64,000 nucleotides of DNA from Oscillospiraceae bacterium (GCA_902781745.1 CACZKM010000002.1:1-64000); one strand, 5' to 3'. Counted from the first letter of the stretch, positions 25,795-35,777 are shown. The notes: generated by a model not told the origin, from the letters alone. Program-made: numbers and translations.

Positions 25795-26067
25795 GTGGAC
25801 GTGCTGTGCGGCTTGCCGGACCATCTTCGGTCCTGCGCCGCGTCTGCCGAGGAGGGGATGGAGGCGGTCCGTGTCCAGCGGGATCGGCCGGGGAATTACA
25901 CCGTGTTTTATGTCTCCGAGCATTCCTTCGCGGACGGGGATTGTTTCCCGTATTTTATAGGCATGGTCCATTCCGCGTATCCTGCGAGGCGGTTTCGGCT
26001 TCGGCATATCCGGGATGTGGACGGGCATTTCGTGACCCGGGAGGAGTATGCCCGGCGGAAGCAGTAG
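25795..26067 (+). CDS. Hypothetical small protein
   Basis: 90 residues from a GTG with GAGG nine bases upstream, 11 bases after ygiQ. C-terminal part GNYTVFYVSEHSFADGDCFP and ARRFRLRHIRDVDGHF looks protein-like with aromatic and charged alternation, but I recognise no family. It would be the last gene of the ygiQ operon, before the thiamine promoter. It might instead be non-coding. Confidence 0.4.
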   Translation: MDVLCGLPDHLRSCAASAEEGMEAVRVQRDRPGNYTVFYVSEHSFADGDCFPYFIGMVHSAYPARRFRLRHIRDVDGHFVTREEYARRKQ

Positions 26068-26110
26068 GCGTCCGCCCGCCTCCGTTTCCCTGAAAAGCGC
26101 AACTTTCCCC

Positions 26111-26139
26111 TTGCAGTCCGGAAAAAAACGTAGTATAGT
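26111..26139 (+). promoter_or_regulatory. Promoter of the thiamine operon
   Basis: TTGCAG (26111-26116), 17-base spacer, TATAGT (26134-26139), just upstream of the riboswitch. Confidence 0.75.
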
Positions 26140-26156
26140 AAGAGCGACAAATGAAC

Positions 26157-26240
26157 AGACGGGAGCTTGTAGCACAGGCTGAGAGGAAGGTGTGACCTTC
26201 GACCGAGAACCTGATTTGGATAATGCCAACGTAGGGATGC
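26157..26240 (+). ncRNA. TPP (THI-box) riboswitch aptamer
   Basis: Carries the conserved THI elements in order: GGGAGC, CAGGCTGAGAGG, GACCGAGAACCTGA and TTGGATAATGCCAACGTAGG. It binds thiamine pyrophosphate and switches the downstream terminator on, lowering thi expression when thiamine is plentiful. Confidence 0.95.
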
Positions 26241-26265
26241 CTGGGACCATACGGAACAGACACGC

Positions 26266-26296
26266 GGAAGCTGCCAGATCGGCGGCTTCCTTTTTT
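26266..26296 (+). terminator. Riboswitch expression-platform terminator
   Basis: GGAAGCTGCC / GGCGGCTTCC hairpin (one G-T pair) followed by six T, between the TPP aptamer and thiS. The control is therefore transcription attenuation. Confidence 0.85.
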
Positions 26297-26366
26297 GCGG
26301 TTCAAAGGGAAAGCCGGGTCTGTTCCCTGTCCCGGACCGCTCGACGTCCCAAAGGAGGGAAACGCA

Positions 26367-26561
26367 ATGGTAAAGATCAACGGAGAGAGCCTGGACGTGG
26401 CCGGGAAGACCCTGGCGGACTACCTTGCCCAGGCGGACTACGACCTCCAGCGGATCGCCGTGGAGCGCAACGGCGAGATCGTCCCCAAGGCCCAGTACGG
26501 CGAGACCGTCCTGGCCGAGGGGGACAGCGTGGAGGTGGTCAGCTTCATGGGGGGTGGCTGA
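26367..26561 (+). CDS. thiS: Sulfur carrier protein ThiS
   Basis: 64 residues, beta-grasp (ubiquitin-like) sulfur carrier, first gene of the thiamine operon. It starts MVKINGESLDVAGKTLADYL and ends in the FMGGG tail whose terminal glycine is adenylated by ThiF and then thiocarboxylated. AAAGGAGGG site upstream. It delivers sulfur to ThiG for thiazole formation. Confidence 0.93.
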   Translation: MVKINGESLDVAGKTLADYLAQADYDLQRIAVERNGEIVPKAQYGETVLAEGDSVEVVSFMGGG

Positions 26562-26562
26562 G

Positions 26563-27198
26563 ATGCTCCCCTCCCGAGAAGAGTGGCTGGCCGCCCTGGA
26601 GGCCCGCCACGGAAAGGAGGCCCAGGCCAGGTTCTCCGCCGCCACCGTGGCAGTGTGCGGCCTGGGGGGGCTGGGCTCCAACGTGGCCATCGCCCTGGCC
26701 CGGGCGGGGGTGGGAAAGCTTATCCTCCTGGACTTTGACCGGGTGGACCTGACCAACCTCCACCGCCAGCAGTACCGGGCCGACCAGATCGGCCGGTACA
26801 AGACCGAGGCCATGGCGGAAAACCTGGGCCGCATCGCCCCCTACACGGAGCTTGTCACCCACACCGTCCGGCTGGACCGGGACAACGCCCCCGGCCTGCT
26901 GGCCGGGGCCGACGTGGTCTGCGAGGCCTTCGACCGGCCGGAGCAAAAGGCCATGCTCACCGACGTGGTCATGGAGCATCTCCCGTCGGCCTGTCTGGTG
27001 GCGGCTTCGGGGATGGCGGGCTTCGGCAGCGCCAACGACATCCGCACCCGGCGGCTCACCTCCCGTTTTTATCTCTGTGGGGACGGGACCAGCGACGTGG
27101 CCGCCGGGGAGGGCCTTCTGGCCGCCCGGGTGATGGTCTGCGCCGGGCACCAGGCCCACATGATCCTGCGGCTTCTGACAGAGAAGCCCCAACCGTAA
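26563..27198 (+). CDS. thiF: ThiS adenylyltransferase ThiF (short family-2 type)
   Basis: 211 residues from the ATG one base after the thiS stop. Rossmann ATP-binding motif [19 protein letters not shown] near residue 30 and [16 protein letters not shown] with the conserved Arg and Asp of E1-like enzymes. It lacks the CXXC zinc pairs of E. coli ThiF, as in the short clostridial family. It activates the ThiS C-terminus with ATP. Confidence 0.9.
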   Translation: MLPSREEWLAALEARHGKEAQARFSAATVAVCGLGGLGSNVAIALARAGVGKLILLDFDRVDLTNLHRQQYRADQIGRYKTEAMAENLGRIAPYTELVTHTVRLDRDNAPGLLAGADVVCEAFDRPEQKAMLTDVVMEHLPSACLVAASGMAGFGSANDIRTRRLTSRFYLCGDGTSDVAAGEGLLAARVMVCAGHQAHMILRLLTEKPQP

Positions 27199-27217
27199 AC
27201 GAAAGAAGGAAACAACT

Positions 27218-27988
27218 ATGAACAACGACACTTGGACGCTGGGAGGACGGGAGTTCCGCTCCCGGTTCATCCTGGGCTCCGGCAAGTACTCTCTGAAGCT
27301 CATCGAGGCCGCCGTGCGGGACGCCGGGGCGGAGATCATCACCCTGTCGGTCCGCCGGGCCAACACCCGGGACCAGGAGAACATCCTGGACTACATCCCC
27401 CAGGGGGTCACCCTCCTGCCCAACACCAGCGGGGCGCGGAGCGCCGAGGAGGCCGTCCGCATCGCCCGGCTGGCCCGGGAGCTGGGCTGCGGGGACTTTG
27501 TGAAGATCGAGATCATGCGGGACTCCAAGTACCTCCTGCCCGACAACGCCGAGACCATCCGGGCCACGGAGATTCTGGCCAAGGAGGGCTTCGTGGTCAT
27601 GCCCTATATGTACCCCGACCTCTACGCCGCCCGGGACCTGGCCAACGCCGGGGCCGCCGCCATTATGCCCCTGGCCGCCCCCATCGGGTCCAACAAGGGC
27701 CTGGCCACCCGGGACTTCATTCAGATCCTCATCGACGAGTCCGACCTGCCCATCATCGTGGACGCGGGCATTGGCCGTCCCTCCCAGGCCTGCGAGGCCA
27801 TGGAGATGGGGGCCGCCGCCATCATGGCCAACACCGCCCTGGCCACCGCCGGGGACCTCCCCCTCATGGCCGCCGCCTTCCGCCAGGCCATCGAGGCCGG
27901 GCGCAAGGCCTACCTCTCCGGCCTGGGCCGGGTGCTCACCCGGGGGGCCTCCGCCTCGGACCCCCTGACGGGCTTCCTCCGGGATTGA
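27218..27988 (+). CDS. thiG: Thiazole synthase ThiG
   Basis: 256 residues, a TIM-barrel enzyme that builds the thiazole phosphate from deoxyxylulose 5-phosphate, dehydroglycine and ThiS thiocarboxylate. Recognisable stretches: [42 protein letters not shown] (Schiff-base Lys), [14 protein letters not shown]. Starts 19 bases after thiF with GAAGGAAACAAC site. Confidence 0.95.
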   Translation: MNNDTWTLGGREFRSRFILGSGKYSLKLIEAAVRDAGAEIITLSVRRANTRDQENILDYIPQGVTLLPNTSGARSAEEAVRIARLARELGCGDFVKIEIMRDSKYLLPDNAETIRATEILAKEGFVVMPYMYPDLYAARDLANAGAAAIMPLAAPIGSNKGLATRDFIQILIDESDLPIIVDAGIGRPSQACEAMEMGAAAIMANTALATAGDLPLMAAAFRQAIEAGRKAYLSGLGRVLTRGASASDPLTGFLRD

Positions 27989-27998
27989 GGTGGGCGGC

Positions 27999-29252
27999 AT
28001 GGAACAACGGTTTCTTGTGGGCTCCAGCCACCTTTCCCCCGAGGCCCAGGCCAAAAAGCACCGGCTGGAGACCGACCCCACCGCCCGGACAGACCACATG
28101 GCCTACCTGCCCGATATGGAGCGGATCGACTCCGACGTGATGGACAAGGTCATAGGCCAGATGAAGTCCTATGACCCCGCGGCCTACACCGCCGCCGACG
28201 TGAAGGCCGCCCTGGAGCACGATACCTGCTCCATCGAGGACTTCAAGGCCCTCCTGTCTCCCGCCGCCCAGCCCTTCCTGGAGGAGATGGCGGCCCGGGC
28301 CAGACTGGAGACCAGCAAGCACTTCGGCAATACGGTCTATCTCTTCACCCCCCTGTATATCGCCAACTACTGCGAGAACTACTGCGTCTACTGCGGCTTC
28401 AACTGCTACAACGACATCAGCCGCATGAAGCTCACCATGGAGCAGATCGAGAAGGAGATGCAGGTCATTGCCGCCAGCGGCATGGAGGAGATTTTGATCC
28501 TTACCGGGGAGAGCCGGGGGAAGAGCAACGTGGAATATATCGGGGAAGCCTGCAAGCTGGCCCGGAAGTATTTCCGCATGGTGGGCCTGGAGGTCTACCC
28601 CGTGAACACCGAGGAGTACCGCTATCTCCACGAATGCGGCACCGACTATGTCACCGTCTTTCAGGAGACCTACGACGCCGACCGCTACGAGCAGCTTCAT
28701 CTCATGGGCCACAAGCGGGTGTGGCCCTACCGGTTCGAGGCCCAGGAGCGGGCCCTGATGGCCGGGATGCGGGGGGTGGCCTTCTCCGCCCTGCTGGGGC
28801 TGTCGGACTTTCGGAAGGACGCCCTGGCCACCGCCCTCCACGCCTACTACCTCCAGCGGAAGTACCCCCACGCGGAGCTCTCCCTGTCCTGTCCCCGGCT
28901 GCGGCCCATCATCAACAACGAGAAGATCGACCCCCAGGATGTCCATGAGACCCAGCTCTGCCAGATCCTCTGCGCCTACCGGATCTTCCTGCCCTATGTG
29001 GGCATCACCGTCTCCTCCCGGGAGAGCGCCCGGTTCCGGGACGGCATCGTGAAGATCGCCGCCACCAAGGTCTCCGCCGGGGTCTCCACGGGCATCGGGG
29101 ACCACGAGAGCAAGTACACCGGCAAGGAGACCGGCGCCGAGCAGGGGGACGAGCAGTTCGAGATCGCCGACGGCCGGAGCCTGGACCGGATGTACGAGGA
29201 CATCGCCGGGGAAGGGCTCCAGCCGGTGCTCAACGACTACCTCTATGTTTAA
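27999..29252 (+). CDS. thiH: 2-iminoacetate synthase ThiH (radical SAM)
   Basis: 417 residues from the ATG at 27999 (GAGGTGG eight bases upstream; the GTG at 27990 is part of that site). It cleaves tyrosine by radical chemistry to give dehydroglycine for ThiG, the anaerobic route. The cluster motif CENYCVYCGF lies near residue 125. The C-terminal end overlaps tenI by eight bases. Confidence 0.94.
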   Translation: MEQRFLVGSSHLSPEAQAKKHRLETDPTARTDHMAYLPDMERIDSDVMDKVIGQMKSYDPAAYTAADVKAALEHDTCSIEDFKALLSPAAQPFLEEMAARARLETSKHFGNTVYLFTPLYIANYCENYCVYCGFNCYNDISRMKLTMEQIEKEMQVIAASGMEEILILTGESRGKSNVEYIGEACKLARKYFRMVGLEVYPVNTEEYRYLHECGTDYVTVFQETYDADRYEQLHLMGHKRVWPYRFEAQERALMAGMRGVAFSALLGLSDFRKDALATALHAYYLQRKYPHAELSLSCPRLRPIINNEKIDPQDVHETQLCQILCAYRIFLPYVGITVSSRESARFRDGIVKIAATKVSAGVSTGIGDHESKYTGKETGAEQGDEQFEIADGRSLDRMYEDIAGEGLQPVLNDYLYV

Positions 29253-29844
29253 GCTGTTCTGGGTCACCGACCGGACCCTGTGTCCCGGGGACTTTTTATC
29301 CCGCCTGGAGGCCATTGCGAAAGCTCGTCCCGACGGGATCATCCTCCGGGAAAAGGACCTGGCCCCGGAGGACTACCGGGCCCTGGCGGAAAAGGCGCTC
29401 GCCGTCTCCGCCCGCTATGACGTTCCCTGTATCCTCCACACCTTTGCCGGCGCGGCCCGGGACCTGGGGGCCCACGCCCTTCATCTGCCCCTGCCGGCGC
29501 TGACCGCCCTGGACCAGGGGACCCGTCGGGCCTTCCCCGTCCTGGGGGCCTCCTGCCACTCCGTGGAGGACGCGGTCCTGGCCCGATCCCTAGGCTGTAC
29601 CTACATCACCGCCGGCCACGTCTTCGACACCGACTGTAAGCGGGGCCTTCCCGGCCGGGGACTGGACTTTCTGGAGCAGGTCTGCCAGGCGGTCTCCCTT
29701 CCGGTCTATGCCATCGGCGGGATCGCCGCCGGGAACCTGGCGGCGGTCCGGGCGGCCGGAGCGGCGGGGGCCTGTTTCCGAAGCGGGCCCATGCTCTGCG
29801 CCGACCCGGCGGACTATTTCGCCCAGTTGAGGAGGTCTCTATGA
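29245..29844 (+). CDS. tenI: Thiazole tautomerase TenI
   Basis: 199 residues, related to ThiE but with the TenI signatures GASCHSVEDA and GHVFDTDCKRGLPGRG rather than the pyrimidine-binding motifs, and a short AIGGI loop. TenI converts the thiazole tautomer released by ThiG to the aromatic form and does not join the two rings. Overlaps thiH by eight bases and thiE by four (ATGA). Confidence 0.87.
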   Translation: MFKLFWVTDRTLCPGDFLSRLEAIAKARPDGIILREKDLAPEDYRALAEKALAVSARYDVPCILHTFAGAARDLGAHALHLPLPALTALDQGTRRAFPVLGASCHSVEDAVLARSLGCTYITAGHVFDTDCKRGLPGRGLDFLEQVCQAVSLPVYAIGGIAAGNLAAVRAAGAAGACFRSGPMLCADPADYFAQLRRSL

Positions 29845-30479
29845 AACCCATCCGAGAACAACTGCTGCTCTACGCCATCACCGACCGAAGCTGGATGGGG
29901 CGGCAGACCCTGTATGAACAGATCGAAGACGCCCTCAAGGGAGGCGTCACCCTGGTCCAGCTCCGGGAAAAGGGCTTGGACCAGGCGGAGTTCCTCCGGG
30001 AGGCCCTTCAGGTAAAGGACCTCTGCCATCGTTACGGCGTCCCCCTTATCATCAACGACAACGTGGACGTAGCCCTGGACAGCGGGGCCGACGGGGTCCA
30101 CGTGGGGATGGAGGACGCCCCGGTGGCGGCCATCCGGGCCAAGGCCCCGGCGGGCTTTCTCATCGGGGCCACCGCCAAGACCGTGGACCAGGCCCGGGCC
30201 GCAGAGGCGGCCGGGGCAGATTACCTGGGGGTGGGGGCGGTCTTTCCCTCGCCCACCAAGGAGAACGCCCGTCGGATCACCCCGTCGGACCTCCGGACCA
30301 TCTGCGCCGCGGTGTCCATCCCGGCGGTGGCCATCGGGGGGATCACCCGGGACAAGCTTCCGGCCCTGACGGGCTGCGGCATGGCGGGCGTCGCCGTGAT
30401 CTCCGCCCTCTTCGGCGCGGAGGATATTTCTGCTGCCGCCGCGGAACTGAAAGCGGCGGCGGAAAACCTAATACGGTAA
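29841..30479 (+). CDS. thiE: Thiamine phosphate synthase ThiE
   Basis: 212 residues, TIM barrel that couples HMP-PP with thiazole phosphate to thiamine phosphate. Motifs: VTLVQLREKG, LIINDNVDVAL, GADGVHVGMED, LGVGAVFPSPTK and VAIGGI, all present and intact. It sits immediately after its paralogue tenI, which explains the two ThiE-like genes in a row. Confidence 0.94.
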   Translation: MKPIREQLLLYAITDRSWMGRQTLYEQIEDALKGGVTLVQLREKGLDQAEFLREALQVKDLCHRYGVPLIINDNVDVALDSGADGVHVGMEDAPVAAIRAKAPAGFLIGATAKTVDQARAAEAAGADYLGVGAVFPSPTKENARRITPSDLRTICAAVSIPAVAIGGITRDKLPALTGCGMAGVAVISALFGAEDISAAAAELKAAAENLIR

Positions 30480-30566
30480 TCACACAAAACCATCTCCGCG
30501 GCAGACCGGGGGCACCACTCTCTGTCGCGTAAGAAAAGTTAATGCCAATCGAGAGGAAGCGTATCC

Positions 30567-31382
30567 ATGAGAACAGCATTATCCATCGCGGGAAGCGATT
30601 CCTGCGGAGGCGCCGGCATTCAGGCAGATATCAAAACGATGACCGTCCACGGCGTATACGCCATGACCGCCGTCACCGCCTTGACCGCCCAGAATACCAC
30701 CGGCGTCCGAGGAATTATGGAGTCCACCCCGGACTTCCTGGCCCAGCAGATCGACGCGGTCTTCGAGGACATCGTCCCCGACGCGGTGAAGGTGGGCATG
30801 GTGGCCTCCGCCCCTCTGATCCATGTGATCGCGGAGCGGCTGGCCTTCTACCGGGCGAAAAACCTGGTGGTGGACCCGGTGATGGTGGCCACCAGCGGCG
30901 CGGCCCTTCTGGCGGACGGCGCGGTCCGGACCCTGGTGGAGGAGCTTCTCCCCCTGGCCGACCTCATCACTCCCAACCTGGCGGAGGGGGAGATCCTGGC
31001 CGGGCGGCCCATCCGCAGTGCCGGGGACATGGAGGAAGCGGCCCGGGCCATCGCGGACCGGTGCGGCTGCGCGGTGCTGCTGAAGGGCGGCCACGGGTTG
31101 GACAACGCCGATGACCTTCTGTGGACAGAGGGGCGGGCGGTGTGGTTCCCGGGGAAGCGGATCGACAACCCCAACACCCACGGCACCGGCTGCACCCTCT
31201 CCAGCGCCATTGCCGCCAACCTGGCCAAGGGGGAACCCCTGGACCGGGCGGTGGGCAAGGCCAAGGACTACCTCACCGGGGCCCTGTCGGCCATGCTGGA
31301 CCTGGGCCACGGGTCCGGTCCCATCGAGCACACCCACGCCATGACCTCCCCCTATGCCGGGGTGGGGTCTGCTATGATGTAA
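30567..31382 (+). CDS. thiD: HMP kinase / HMP-phosphate kinase ThiD
   Basis: 271 residues of the ribokinase fold. ALSIAGSDSCGGAGIQADIK at the start binds substrate; NTHGTGCTLSSAIAANLAKG near residue 205 is the anion-hole and catalytic Asp/Cys region. It phosphorylates hydroxymethylpyrimidine twice to HMP-PP for ThiE. A GAGAGGAAG site precedes the ATG; 87 bases separate it from thiE. Confidence 0.94.
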   Translation: MRTALSIAGSDSCGGAGIQADIKTMTVHGVYAMTAVTALTAQNTTGVRGIMESTPDFLAQQIDAVFEDIVPDAVKVGMVASAPLIHVIAERLAFYRAKNLVVDPVMVATSGAALLADGAVRTLVEELLPLADLITPNLAEGEILAGRPIRSAGDMEEAARAIADRCGCAVLLKGGHGLDNADDLLWTEGRAVWFPGKRIDNPNTHGTGCTLSSAIAANLAKGEPLDRAVGKAKDYLTGALSAMLDLGHGSGPIEHTHAMTSPYAGVGSAMM

Positions 31383-31409
31383 TACTGCCTGAAAGGAGCC
31401 AAATCAGTC

Positions 31410-32714
31410 ATGAGAAACTACACCACCCAGATGGACGCGGCCAAGCGGGGGATCATCACCCCGGAGATGAAAGCGGTGGCCGCCAAGGAGCACCGCACCG
31501 AGGAGGAGATCCGGGACCTGGTGGCCCGGGGGCAGGTGACCATCTGCGCCAACAAGGGTCACACCTGTCTGGAGCCCAACGGCGTGGGCTCCATGCTCCG
31601 CACCAAAATCAACGTCAACCTGGGCGTCTCCCGGGACTGCAAGGACTACGATGTGGAGATGCAGAAGGTCATGGCGGCGGTGGACATGGGGGCCGAGGCC
31701 ATCATGGACCTGTCCTCCCACGGCAACACCCAGCCCTTCCGCCAGAAGCTCGTCGCCGAGTGCCCCGCCATGATCGGCACCGTGCCGGTCTATGACAGCG
31801 TCATCCACTACCAGCGGGACCTGGCCACCCTTACCGCCAAGGATTTCATCGACGTGGTCCGCCTCCACGCCCAGGACGGGGTGGACTTTGTCACCCTCCA
31901 CTGCGGCATCACCCGGAAGACCATCGACCAGATCAAAAAGCACAAGCGGAAGATGAACATCGTCTCCCGGGGGGGCTCCCTGGTCTTCGCCTGGATGAGC
32001 ATGACAGGGGAGGAGAACCCCTTCTATGAGTACTACGACGAGATCCTGGAGATCTGCCGGGAATACGACGTGACCATCTCCCTGGGGGACGCCTGCCGCC
32101 CCGGCTGCCTGGCCGACGCCAGCGACGTGTGCCAGATCGAGGAGCTGGTCCGCCTGGGCGAGTTGACCAAGCGGGCCTGGGCCAGGGACGTCCAGGTCAT
32201 GGTGGAGGGCCCCGGCCACATGCCCATGGACCAGATCGCCGCCAATATGAAGATCCAGCAGACCATCTGCATGGGAGCTCCCTTCTACGTCCTGGGCCCC
32301 CTGGTCACCGACATCGCCCCTGGCTATGACCACATCACCTCGGCCATCGGCGGGGCCATCGCCGCCATGTCCGGGGCGGCCTTCCTGTGCTACGTCACCC
32401 CGGCGGAGCACCTGGCCCTGCCCAATGTGGAGGATGTGAAGCAGGGGATCATCGCCTCGAAGATCGCCGCCCACGCCGCGGATATTGCCAAGCACATCCC
32501 CCATGCCCGGGACCTGGACGACGCCATGGCCGACGCCCGGCGGACCTTCGACTGGGAGGGCCAGTGGGCGGTTTCCATCGACCCGGAGACCGCCAAGGGC
32601 ATCCGGGACAGCCGGGCCCCGGAGCACGAGGACACTTGCTCCATGTGCGGCAAGTTCTGCGCCGTGCGGAGCATGAACAAGGCCCTCAGCGGGGAGCATA
32701 TCGACATTCTGTGA
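31410..32714 (+). CDS. thiC: HMP-phosphate synthase ThiC (radical SAM)
   Basis: 434 residues, the short clostridial form without the extra N-terminal domain of E. coli ThiC. It rearranges aminoimidazole ribotide to HMP-phosphate. Conserved [10 protein letters not shown] and [19 protein letters not shown]; the C-terminal cluster motif CSMCGKFCA is intact. Last gene of the operon, followed by a strong terminator. Confidence 0.95.
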   Translation: MRNYTTQMDAAKRGIITPEMKAVAAKEHRTEEEIRDLVARGQVTICANKGHTCLEPNGVGSMLRTKINVNLGVSRDCKDYDVEMQKVMAAVDMGAEAIMDLSSHGNTQPFRQKLVAECPAMIGTVPVYDSVIHYQRDLATLTAKDFIDVVRLHAQDGVDFVTLHCGITRKTIDQIKKHKRKMNIVSRGGSLVFAWMSMTGEENPFYEYYDEILEICREYDVTISLGDACRPGCLADASDVCQIEELVRLGELTKRAWARDVQVMVEGPGHMPMDQIAANMKIQQTICMGAPFYVLGPLVTDIAPGYDHITSAIGGAIAAMSGAAFLCYVTPAEHLALPNVEDVKQGIIASKIAAHAADIAKHIPHARDLDDAMADARRTFDWEGQWAVSIDPETAKGIRDSRAPEHEDTCSMCGKFCAVRSMNKALSGEHIDIL

Positions 32715-32744
32715 CCGCCATCCGATCACGTTACACGCAAAAAC

Positions 32745-32795
32745 AGCGCCGGCTTTTCCAGGCTCTTGCCCGGGAAAGCCGGCGCTTTGTCTTTT
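32745..32795. terminator. Bidirectional terminator between thiC and the helicase gene
   Basis: 15-bp stem AGCGCCGGCTTTTCC / GGGAAAGCCGGCGCT, T-rich tail on the plus strand and TTTTTG on the minus strand; serves both convergent operons. Confidence 0.9.
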
Positions 32796-32829
32796 TGTCA
32801 TGGCTGGTTTCGGCAGGGGGATGGGCGGC

Positions 32830-34980
32830 TCAAGGCTCCGCCCGCTCCAGCCGGGCCCGGAAGGAGATGGACCGGGTGGTGTTCAGCTCGTCGAAGCGCA
32901 CGATGTGGGCCCCCTTGCCTGTGTCCACGTCCACCACGGTCCCCAGCCCCATGATCTCGTGGCGGACCCGCTGGCCGATGGGGTAGGCCTGGGGCTCCCG
33001 CTCCGGCAGGCGGCTCTCGCTGAGGCGGATGTACTCCCGGGCCTCCCGGATCAGCTCCTCCCTGGGGGGCGCCGTGAATTCCATCCGGTCCGGGCCGATG
33101 TCCAGGAGGAACCGGGAAGGATATCGGGGGGAGCCGTCGTGGTTCCGGCCCTCCGCCTCGGAGAGGAAGAGACGCTCCTCCGCCCGGGTCACCGCTACGA
33201 AGGCCAGGCGGCGCTCCTCCTCCATGCCGGGGAGGGTCCGGGTCTTCCGGGAGGGGAAGATCCCCTCGTTCAGCTCGCACAGAAAGACGTTGGGGAACTC
33301 CAGGCCCTTGGCGGCGTGGACGGTCATGAGCTTTACCTTGTCCGCGTCCTCTGGGGTGTCGCTGTTGGTGAAGAGAGCGATGTGGGCAAGATAGTGCTCC
33401 AGGGTGGCTTCCTCCCCGCAGGTGATCTCATACTCGTACACGGACTGCTTCAGCTCCGCCAGGTTGTCCAGCCGCTCCTGGCTGCCCTCGGTGCGGAGCA
33501 TCTCCTCGTAGCGGCTGTGGTCCAGGACGTCGGCCAGCAGCTCGGAGATAGGCCGGCTGGCGTACTGGACGGAGAGACCCTCGATGAGCCGGACGAAGTT
33601 CTTCGCCCCGGTCCCCCGGAAGAGGTCGTCTTCCAGGTTGTGGAGGAGGGCCGTGTAAAGGGAACAGCCGTTGCTGGCGGCATAGGCCTGGAGGAGGGCC
33701 ATCCGCCGCTGGCCGATGTTCCGCTTGGGGACGTTGACGATCCGCCGGAAGGACAGGTCATCCCGATAGGCCACCATACGGAGATAAGCCAGAGCGTCCT
33801 TGATCTCCATGCGGCCGAAGAACTGGACCCCGCTGTAGATGGTATAGGGGACCTTCCGCTTGAGAAAGACCTCCTCCAGGGTGTGGGTGACAGAATGGGC
33901 CCGGTAGAGCACCGCCATGTCCCGGTAGGCTGCCCCCTGGTCGTGGAGCTGGTGCATCTGCAGGGCGATCCACTCCGCCGCCTCCTCCGGGTTTCTGGCG
34001 TGGTGGCAGAGGACGGCGGGGCCGTCGGGCAGGGTGGGGATCAGGTCCTTTTTGATCCGGGTCTGGTTTTTGTCGATGAGGGCGTTGGCGGCGGCCAGGA
34101 TCTGGGGAGTGGAGCGGTAGTTTTCCATCATCATAATGGTTCTGACGTTGGGGAAGGCCTTGTCAAAGTCCAGCAGATACTTCACGTCGGCCCCTCGCCA
34201 GGTGTAGACCGTCTGGTCCGGGTCCCCCACGATGAAGAGGTTTTTGTGGTGGGCGCAGAGGACCTCCATGAGCTGATACTGGAGCAGGTCGATGTCCTGG
34301 AACTCGTCGATCATGATGTATTCCAGCCGCTGCTGCCACTTCAGACGGATCTCTGCATTTTCCTGGAAGATGTAAAGGGTGAATTTGATCAGGTCGTTGT
34401 AGTCCAGGCCGAAGCACTTTTTCTCCTGGTAGAGATAGCCGTAGAAGATGATATCCTCCACCGACGCGGCCGCCCGGTATTTCTCGTGGAGGGCCTCCAG
34501 GGACATATTGACCAGGTCCAGATAGTAGTCCGGCTTTTTGAAGAGCTTCTGGATCTCGATCATGTCCCGGGCCCTGGCGAAGGTCATGTCCCGGAGGGTC
34601 AGCCCCCGCTCCTCGTAGATGAGCTTGAGCATATCGTTGATGTCCGTGTTGTCCAGAACCAGGAAGCTCCGGGGGTACTGGACCGCGTGGCTGTCCTCCT
34701 GGAGGACGTTGACGCAGAAGCCGTGGAAGGTGTTGATATACCCCGTGTCGTTGTCGCCGGTGAGGGCATGGATGCGCTGGCGCATCTCGTTGGCCGCCTT
34801 GTTGGTGAAGGTCACGCAGAGGATGCTGCCGGGGAGGATGCCCAAGTCGTTGACCAGGTAGGCGAACCGGTGGGAGAGGGCCCGGGTCTTCCCGGAGCCC
34901 GCCCCCGCGATGACCCGGACGAACCCCTCGGTGGTGGTGACCGCCTCCCGCTGGGCGGGGTTGAGTGATTGGAACGACAT
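32830..34980 (-). CDS. UvrD/PcrA-like superfamily 1 DNA helicase
   Basis: 716 residues from the ATG at 34978-34980 with GGAGGG upstream; the longer reading frame runs through the promoter and is rejected. All SF1 motifs are visible: Q-motif LNPAQREAV, Walker A AGAGSGKT, TFTNKAANEM, Walker B IMIDEFQD, GDPDQTVYTWRGA, ENYRSTPQI, VKLMTVHAAKGLEFPNVF, VAVTRAEERLF. A C-terminal segment (about 660-716) has the PcrA-type Tudor-like fold (GTVVDVDTGKGAHIVRF). It unwinds DNA 3' to 5' in repair and replication restart. Shorter in the 2B domain than PcrA, so I give no symbol. Confidence 0.9.
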   Translation of the reverse strand: MSFQSLNPAQREAVTTTEGFVRVIAGAGSGKTRALSHRFAYLVNDLGILPGSILCVTFTNKAANEMRQRIHALTGDNDTGYINTFHGFCVNVLQEDSHAVQYPRSFLVLDNTDINDMLKLIYEERGLTLRDMTFARARDMIEIQKLFKKPDYYLDLVNMSLEALHEKYRAAASVEDIIFYGYLYQEKKCFGLDYNDLIKFTLYIFQENAEIRLKWQQRLEYIMIDEFQDIDLLQYQLMEVLCAHHKNLFIVGDPDQTVYTWRGADVKYLLDFDKAFPNVRTIMMMENYRSTPQILAAANALIDKNQTRIKKDLIPTLPDGPAVLCHHARNPEEAAEWIALQMHQLHDQGAAYRDMAVLYRAHSVTHTLEEVFLKRKVPYTIYSGVQFFGRMEIKDALAYLRMVAYRDDLSFRRIVNVPKRNIGQRRMALLQAYAASNGCSLYTALLHNLEDDLFRGTGAKNFVRLIEGLSVQYASRPISELLADVLDHSRYEEMLRTEGSQERLDNLAELKQSVYEYEITCGEEATLEHYLAHIALFTNSDTPEDADKVKLMTVHAAKGLEFPNVFLCELNEGIFPSRKTRTLPGMEEERRLAFVAVTRAEERLFLSEAEGRNHDGSPRYPSRFLLDIGPDRMEFTAPPREELIREAREYIRLSESRLPEREPQAYPIGQRVRHEIMGLGTVVDVDTGKGAHIVRFDELNTTRSISFRARLERAEP

Positions 34981-35062
34981 GGCTCTCCCTCCTGTTCCTG
35001 TGCCAAAATAGAACGCTTGTTCGGATATTATAGCACGGCCCGGCGGGAATGGCAACAGAAAA

Positions 35063-35097
35063 AACGGGCCGCGCCGGGGAAGGCGCAGCCCGCATGG
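35063..35097 (-). terminator. Terminator of the methyltransferase gene
   Basis: Minus-strand hairpin GGGCTGCGCC / GGCGCGGCCC followed by six T, 18 bases past the stop. Confidence 0.8.
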
Positions 35098-35114
35098 TCC
35101 GGACACGGGGCCCG

Positions 35115-35777
35115 TCAGGTTGCCGTTTTGGAGGGACCCGGCTTTCTCGCCACGCAGTGGAGGCGGAAAAAGCCCCGCTTTTCGCCGGATTCCAGCACCA
35201 GGCCGGCCTTCTGGCAGAGGGCGCGCACCTCCTCCACACTGTAGACCCGCACGTCGCCGTGGCCCGCCAGATTGATCACCGGCAGCTCAATGTGGTTGAA
35301 GAACCACCGGGTCGCGGCGGTGTTCGCCGTCATGTCCCGGAGGATCAGCCGGCCGCCGGGGCGGAGGACACGGTAGACGCTGTGGAAAAAGGCCTGGACG
35401 TTGGGGTAGTGGTGGAAGCTCTGGCAGCAGATCACCGCGTCGAAGGACTCCGCCGGGAAGGGGAGGTCCTCGCAGTCCCCCACCACCAGCTCCACCCCTG
35501 GCATATTCTTGGCCTTTGCCGCCTCAATCATCTCCGGGGTCAGGTCGATCCCTGTGTAGTGCCGGTGGGGGTACTTTTTCTGGAGGAGGGTGAGCATGGG
35601 GGCGGTGCCGCAGCCGCAGTCCAGCAGGTCGGTGAACCCCTCCTTCTCCAGTTCCGCCAGGACGTCGGGATAGTCCTTCCTGCACATCTTGTACACCCCG
35701 GCGTCGTCGGTCTCATAGACCTTTGCTGCCTTGGAAAACTCCCGGATGGAGAGCGTTTTGTATTCCTGATCTGTCAT
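35115..35777 (-). CDS. Class I SAM-dependent methyltransferase
   Basis: 220 residues with a Rossmann methyltransferase fold: motif I LLDCGCGTAPML near residue 50, GIDLTPEMI, DCEDLPFPAESFDAVICCQS and RVLRPGGRL. The sequence resembles the UbiE/type-11 small-molecule group, but the substrate cannot be told. Monocistronic, with a promoter and palindrome upstream and a terminator downstream. Confidence 0.87.
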   Translation of the reverse strand: MTDQEYKTLSIREFSKAAKVYETDDAGVYKMCRKDYPDVLAELEKEGFTDLLDCGCGTAPMLTLLQKKYPHRHYTGIDLTPEMIEAAKAKNMPGVELVVGDCEDLPFPAESFDAVICCQSFHHYPNVQAFFHSVYRVLRPGGRLILRDMTANTAATRWFFNHIELPVINLAGHGDVRVYSVEEVRALCQKAGLVLESGEKRGFFRLHCVARKPGPSKTAT

